In this document: in pieces, positions 59,450-64,000 of the stretch
Layout of the letters: each line of letters begins with the position of its first letter
Position numbering within the stretch: position 1 is the first letter of the stretch
DNA from: Panopea generosa
Lineage: Eukaryota > Mollusca > Bivalvia > Adapedonta > Hiatellidae
DNA: 64,000 nt
Assembly (NCBI GenBank): GCA_029582155.1
Contig: CM055905.1
Location: 7,639,572 to 7,703,571 of the forward strand
Direction of reading: 5' to 3'
Notes under the pieces: generated by a model
The model's database searches: none
Told to the model about the DNA's origin: nothing
What the model saw: the letters and a program-made list of their open reading frames with translations, nothing else
Made by a program: the position numbers and the translations under genes

Positions 59450-61500
59450 GGAATAGTGTTTACGTTCTCTTTAGCACATGGCTTTATCCATCTAACTCGA
59501 TTTCAATTTTTTGTCTCTTCAGTGTTCTCCTGTTCAATTACTATACTTACTTCTCTTTATATTCTCTCTCTCTCTCTGCCTTACCTATTTCGGCATCTTA
59601 CCATAAAACTATTTCTGATGGAAACGGATTCAGAATTCGTACTTTACACGTGTCGCGTTGCTAACATCTACAATGTTAATGCCATCCGAAGCCTTTAACT
59701 AGTTCTGAAGTTATTTGTAGAGTCCATAAGGTAATCTAATTTCTTATCATTATCGTCTTCCTCTACTCTCTCAACAAAGACATCTACTTATGCTTCTGTA
59801 TTACCCGGTATGCTTGTATTGTCGGCCACCGTAACCTTTCGTATTTTTCTATTTCTACCTACTTGTATATACACGATATCTAGGCACCAAATGATTGTAT
59901 TTTTACTCTGACAGAAGAATATCCACCGGTCCCTTTTCACCTCCCTTCAGTATATCGTAGTCCATAAGAGCAGTCATCTTTCTCAGCTACTATAGCTCCC
60001 CTGACAAGATGTAGTGATCCTAACTTCAGTGAAAACATCTCTTTCTCTCTTATCGGGGGACCTCCCGCTCCCTTCTTTAAAGATCTTTAAAGCCGGTCTA
60101 CTACTTTCTTCCATTCTGTCGATGACACCCGTGTCGATATGATAGTCTGAGAAGCACCAGTGTATGCAGTGAAAAATATAGGCTGATCCTCTACAATCCC
60201 TTCTATGTACACTCCATCACAACGACTTCGTTTTGGTAAGTATTGTTTCCTGTTCTGAGATTCCTCCGTTTTCTATTTTTGTTTGGTCTTTAATCGATTT
60301 TAATTGGCCCTCGTTTGACTGCAAGAGCTGGTCCGTTGTAGTTTACAGAATGGATGTTCCCTCTTCTAGATCTCTCTATGGTTAACATTTCTTTTCCGGT
60401 TACCATTTGCTTTTTTTTAAGGGCATTCCCGAGTATTGTTACCTGTTTTATGACAGTGAAAGTATTCAATGTTTGTTTTGTTGGCTTCTGGACACTACCT
60501 TGATCTCTATTTTGCATTTTCTGGGTGTCTTCTATCTTCGTTAGTCGCTTTTATACTTGTGTCAACATTTTGCTTTGTTCTGTTTCTATTCCGTGTTCTT
60601 TGGTTAAATCGTATTCCTGTGAATTTGTACTATGGTCACTGCCAATGTTAATTAGACATTTCTCATTTGGGACCCGATTCCGTCTTGTACTTTTGTACTC
60701 AGTGTTTGTTTCGTCATAGTCCTCAAATCCACCATTTACTGTTCTCCGGATTTCTTCTATCGGAGTCATCTCTATTTCTAGTTTGTACGAGTGTCGATCT
60801 TAAATAACACCTCTGGTGGGAGTTTAGAAAATACGAATTAAGCTGCTTGACCTTCAACTCGAGGTAGAAGTTGATCTATTTTGTTTTTGTTACTTCACCG
60901 ATATCGTAATGCTATCGTTTCAAATCTAGCAATCCATACGGCCCATTCTTCTTTTACTGTAAATGCTGGTATTTTTACAGCACTCGAGGATATGGTGCCT
61001 GAAGGCATTGATCTCCTATACTCAGCGAATGGACAGTAGTAACCTTGATTTGGTGCAACTCGGGTTATAGTAAGCATGTTCGTCAACCAAAAACTGGCAA
61101 TAAGTGGTTACTGGTAACCTCTGATCAATAGGGTGGGCATTGTTTTGCGTCACATTCCTATATAGAGTATTTATAGACATGGGCAAAACCCTGTCTCGGT
61201 GGTTAGTATACGTGAGATGTTCTACACTCGTACTAGCTTCAGTTGTCTGTGTGTGTCCTGGTTGTTTTCTGGCCTTATTTCACCAGGTCCGTGGGTACGT
61301 TCAATAGTCGGTACACATGGTTTCATGTTCGGCTGGTAATTTTGATTCTGCTCGAGAAGTTTCAGCTCTATAACCACATCTTTCAGAATGCTTGTTATAC
61401 CGCTAACTGCTTGGCTTATTTCTTGCATCCTCTCTTCGCCTCCGAAATCCATCGGGAAAGACGTATTGACCCCATAGTGTCATTGCATTGTTCATAAATA
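59450..61500 (-). mobile_element. Gypsy-like retrotransposon gag-protease remnant
   Basis: Minus-strand pieces in the order gag then protease. Gag-like: EERMQEISQAVSGITSILKD (61,222-61,452) and KIPAFTVKEEWAVWIARFE (60,895-61,086), the latter like the opening of Ty3/Gypsy gag. Protease-like: near 60,150-60,230 a TGAS motif in AYTGASQTIIS, where the catalytic Asp expected before TG is Tyr. Downstream pieces (KVTVADNTSIPGN near 59,800) resemble the end of the protease region. Many frameshifts and stops. No RT, integrase or LTRs are recognised, so it is a short broken copy. Confidence 0.6.
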
Positions 61501-62501
61501 CCACTAATGTCGTCTGTTACATTGGTTAAAATACTCGTATTTGAATTATGTAACACATCCTCAATTTGTATAGAATATACTTATATCACCTGTGCACTCG
61601 ACTCAAATGAAACAATTAGTGCACGGTAGCCGCGACAATAGACGTTACTTAAAATAGCAATAATGCACACGTATTATAATTGACAACAGGTATAATCAAA
61701 TGTAAAAATGTAAAAATTTTATATTGTACCAAATTGTGTGTTTATAGAATTTACTGTTTTTATCCCGTAATATCCAGTTTAAACAGCTTTATAAAGTACT
61801 ATTGAAAAAAAAAAGCCGAAAATCTTGTCTTGAAGAGAAGTTAAGTACGGGCGTATATTGGTTTTCATCCAAAAAGTTTGAGATAAGACTGACCAAGACC
61901 TGAAAGAAAACGGCCCTAATATACTAAATGGGAGGCTGCAACAAGCTTCCCAGGCTAAATCCGGTTACTTTAGTGTAAACGGGTAAAATTAACCAAGTGC
62001 TTTTCCTAATCTTTAAATATTAGCCATTGAACAGTGAATATTAAAATGGTATTTAAAAATGACAAGTTTTAAACAAATAAATTAGATCAACAGGGCGGCC
62101 AGTAAGCATGTTAAATGTACGGTTCATTTCTATATTATGACTTTTTAGCATCACTCGTAACTATAGTAAACAATCCCATAATGCAACATTCATAATGACC
62201 GCCGCTGCAATTTTGTAAACAATGACGAATTTAAACAGCGCCGGACTGTTACATAACCATATAGGGATGAATTTTTATGGCTTAAGCCATTTGATATAAA
62301 CTGTAGTTACTGACAACAATTCTATACGAATGAGCATAACGGTGCATATTTAAGGCAATAGGTGGAATTTGTTATCAAGACTCCAAAGCTGAATCTAATG
62401 TGTGGAAATATCAGTCGCCGCCACCGTAGAAAGCGACGGATTCAACATGAATGGCGAAGGGGGATACAGGTTTACAACTAGTAAACATCGTTTCATCTTA
62501 G
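61501..62501. other. Non-coding spacer
   Basis: Part of it may be upstream sequence of the Gypsy-like remnant; no LTR recognised. Confidence 0.3.
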
Positions 62502-62760
62502 AAAGAGTCCGAGTGAAGATGCGAAGGTTGCCAAGCACTATTTAAGTGCTGTCTTTTTTTAGAATGTGATTTCGTTTCAAGTTTACCGGTCCAATTTACA
62601 TATATGTTTTGCCACGTTTTGGGGATTTGACATACCAAACCATTCGGATTGTATTTATTAATTATAATAGGATGCTTTTTATTCATTGAAATAATCATTT
62701 AGGTTTTTAAGGCGTTGATACTGTTTTTCCTGATATATTCTCTTTAAAATAATAGGTTCA
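62502..62760. repeat. Dispersed repeat, copy 2
   Basis: Collinear with 25,077-25,390: GAGTCCGAGTGA, GTGCTGTCTTTTTTTAGAAT, TTTCAAGTTTACCGGTCCAA, CACGTTTTGGGG and GATGCTTTTTATTCATT. Confidence 0.65.
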
Positions 62761-64000
62761 AGTATGTTTTCTTTCAATGTTTTTCGGGTGATTCGCCAAC
62801 ATATCCTACGTGCCATTGGTATATAGACCAGATAGGGAACATATTTTATAACGCATGATTTTTTTAAGAATTTTCCGTTTTCCCACAGTATATCTATGTA
62901 AAACCTAAAGTCCCCGTATGGGGCATATGCACACTTTGGATGTTTAATGCGGAATAATTGTCCCTTTAAATTACAAAAATAATATATATTTTAGAATGAT
63001 CATACCTAAAATAATACTTTTGCGATCGAATTCATAATTAATAGATGTGTTAATTATTAAAGAAACTTCATTGGGACAAATGCCATAATATTAATTTTAC
63101 GTGTATTTTCTTAAAATTATATTTCAATTAATACTTAGAATATGATTTAAATATTTATTGCATGTACATATCTCGGTAACCTATAGTGCATTGAAATTTA
63201 AACTCGTTTCTATTGATGCTCTGTCTTTCGACTGTAATTGTTATGCCACAAGCTTCTAAATGTTAAAGCGTCGTCCCCGACAGCTCTTGTTTGTCAACAA
63301 TTTAGTCATGTTTAACCTAAATTTGTCCGAATGTAGCTTTATGTGAATGATGTCCATTTGTAAAACATAAGCGACATTACATACGTCTTTTGTGTGTGTA
63401 TTGTACTCACATTATTCTTTTTGAGTAGCTATGGTGAATGTCTCCGTTTAATGATACGTCAGTGATATCTCCCGCAAAATTGTGCTTAGTTGTTTTATAA
63501 CTATACGAGGTCCGGTACAGGTTCAATTGCGGGGAAGGGTCCTCCGTTGCCCAGAGGATTGCATGGAAACATGAATGTTTCTGTGGGATGGCGGCAAGTT
63601 TTTCGAGAACATCGTCTTCTTAATATCTTTAGTCTGAATGGAGGGTCGATAGATATAAAGGTGAACATTTAAGCATTACGACTGTAGCAAAATGACCAAG
63701 GGCCGACAACTCACGAGCGTAGAATACAAGTATATACTCAAAAGAAAAAAATACAATTTTAATTTTACATGAATAAAATTACGAATATACAATTATACAA
63801 TATATACAATTGGACAATACCAAAAGATGTTTCTGCTAAATTGGACGGTCTTTCCACAATACAGTCAGACATATGTAGTAAAACACTCCACATACCTTAG
63901 CGAATTTCGTGCAAATTATGAAACAACAAATTTTCAAAATATATACGATAATGATTTTACGTTATTAGGCTTAAGGTAAAATTAAATTAGTATTATAAAA
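62761..64000. other. Non-coding AT-rich DNA
   Basis: No gene, repeat or RNA recognised to the window end. Confidence 0.4.

Overview
The window looks like nuclear DNA of a marine mollusc, most likely a bivalve. This is inferred from five signs: an AT-rich background; a TRIM-type gene with a B-box and NHL propeller; tRNA-derived SINEs of mollusc style; elements built like the oyster 'pearl' family (core tandem repeats plus a GACG/GACAGACC microsatellite); and LINE, pogo and Gypsy-like remnants. No bacterial gene organisation, CRISPR array, rRNA or stand-alone tRNA gene is visible. Most long open frames in the window lie inside simple tandem arrays and are not genes.

Layout. 0.8-3.5 kb: 5'-truncated CR1/L2-like LINE on the minus strand. 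3.8-5.1 kb: 29-30 bp minisatellite. 5.2-6.05 kb: pearl/HINE-like element. 6.6-10.8 kb: several SINEs, one of which runs into a 101-bp tandem array. 11.4-12.8 kb: AGT and 16-bp arrays. 13.2-16.8 kb: two near-duplicate NHL-propeller terminal exons (minus). 17-27 kb: SINE-rich, probably intron of the same gene. 27.43-27.67 kb: B-box first coding exon (minus), next to a GA-rich array. 29.1-34.06 kb: a roughly 5-kb array of 75-bp units. 34.6 kb: small Tc1/mariner-type MITE. 35.6-36.4 kb: polypurine minisatellite. 36.9-38.06 kb: RNase H-bearing LINE 3' remnant. 39.25-43.68 kb: nearly full-length but decayed LINE with ORF1, endonuclease and RT. 43.9-44.53 kb: second pearl/HINE-like element. 44.6-45.3 kb: rearranged relative of the 29-34 kb array and its flanks. 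48.45-50.24 kb: G-rich 60-bp array. 51.2-52.57 kb: broken pogo/Tigger-type transposase with a zinc-finger tail. 53.5-53.87 kb: 21-bp array with an 84-bp higher-order period. 55.56-57.0 kb: GC-rich 211-bp satellite. 57.5-58.56 kb: 3' part of a PIF1-like helicase gene (minus), divergent from an unrecognised decayed coding region at 58.64-59.39 kb (plus). 59.45-61.5 kb: Gypsy-like gag-protease remnant (minus). The rest is unremarkable AT-rich DNA.

The only apparently intact host gene is the minus-strand B-box/NHL gene. The donor at 27,433 and the acceptor at 16,800 share codon phase. Joining them supplies the last zinc ligand of the B-box and gives a predicted protein of about 367 residues with a B-box and NHL propeller but no coiled coil. 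The most unusual content otherwise is the repeat biology: satellites grown from, or carried inside, transposable elements, and several SINE families with unrelated tRNA heads that share a 3' tail motif with a resident LINE.
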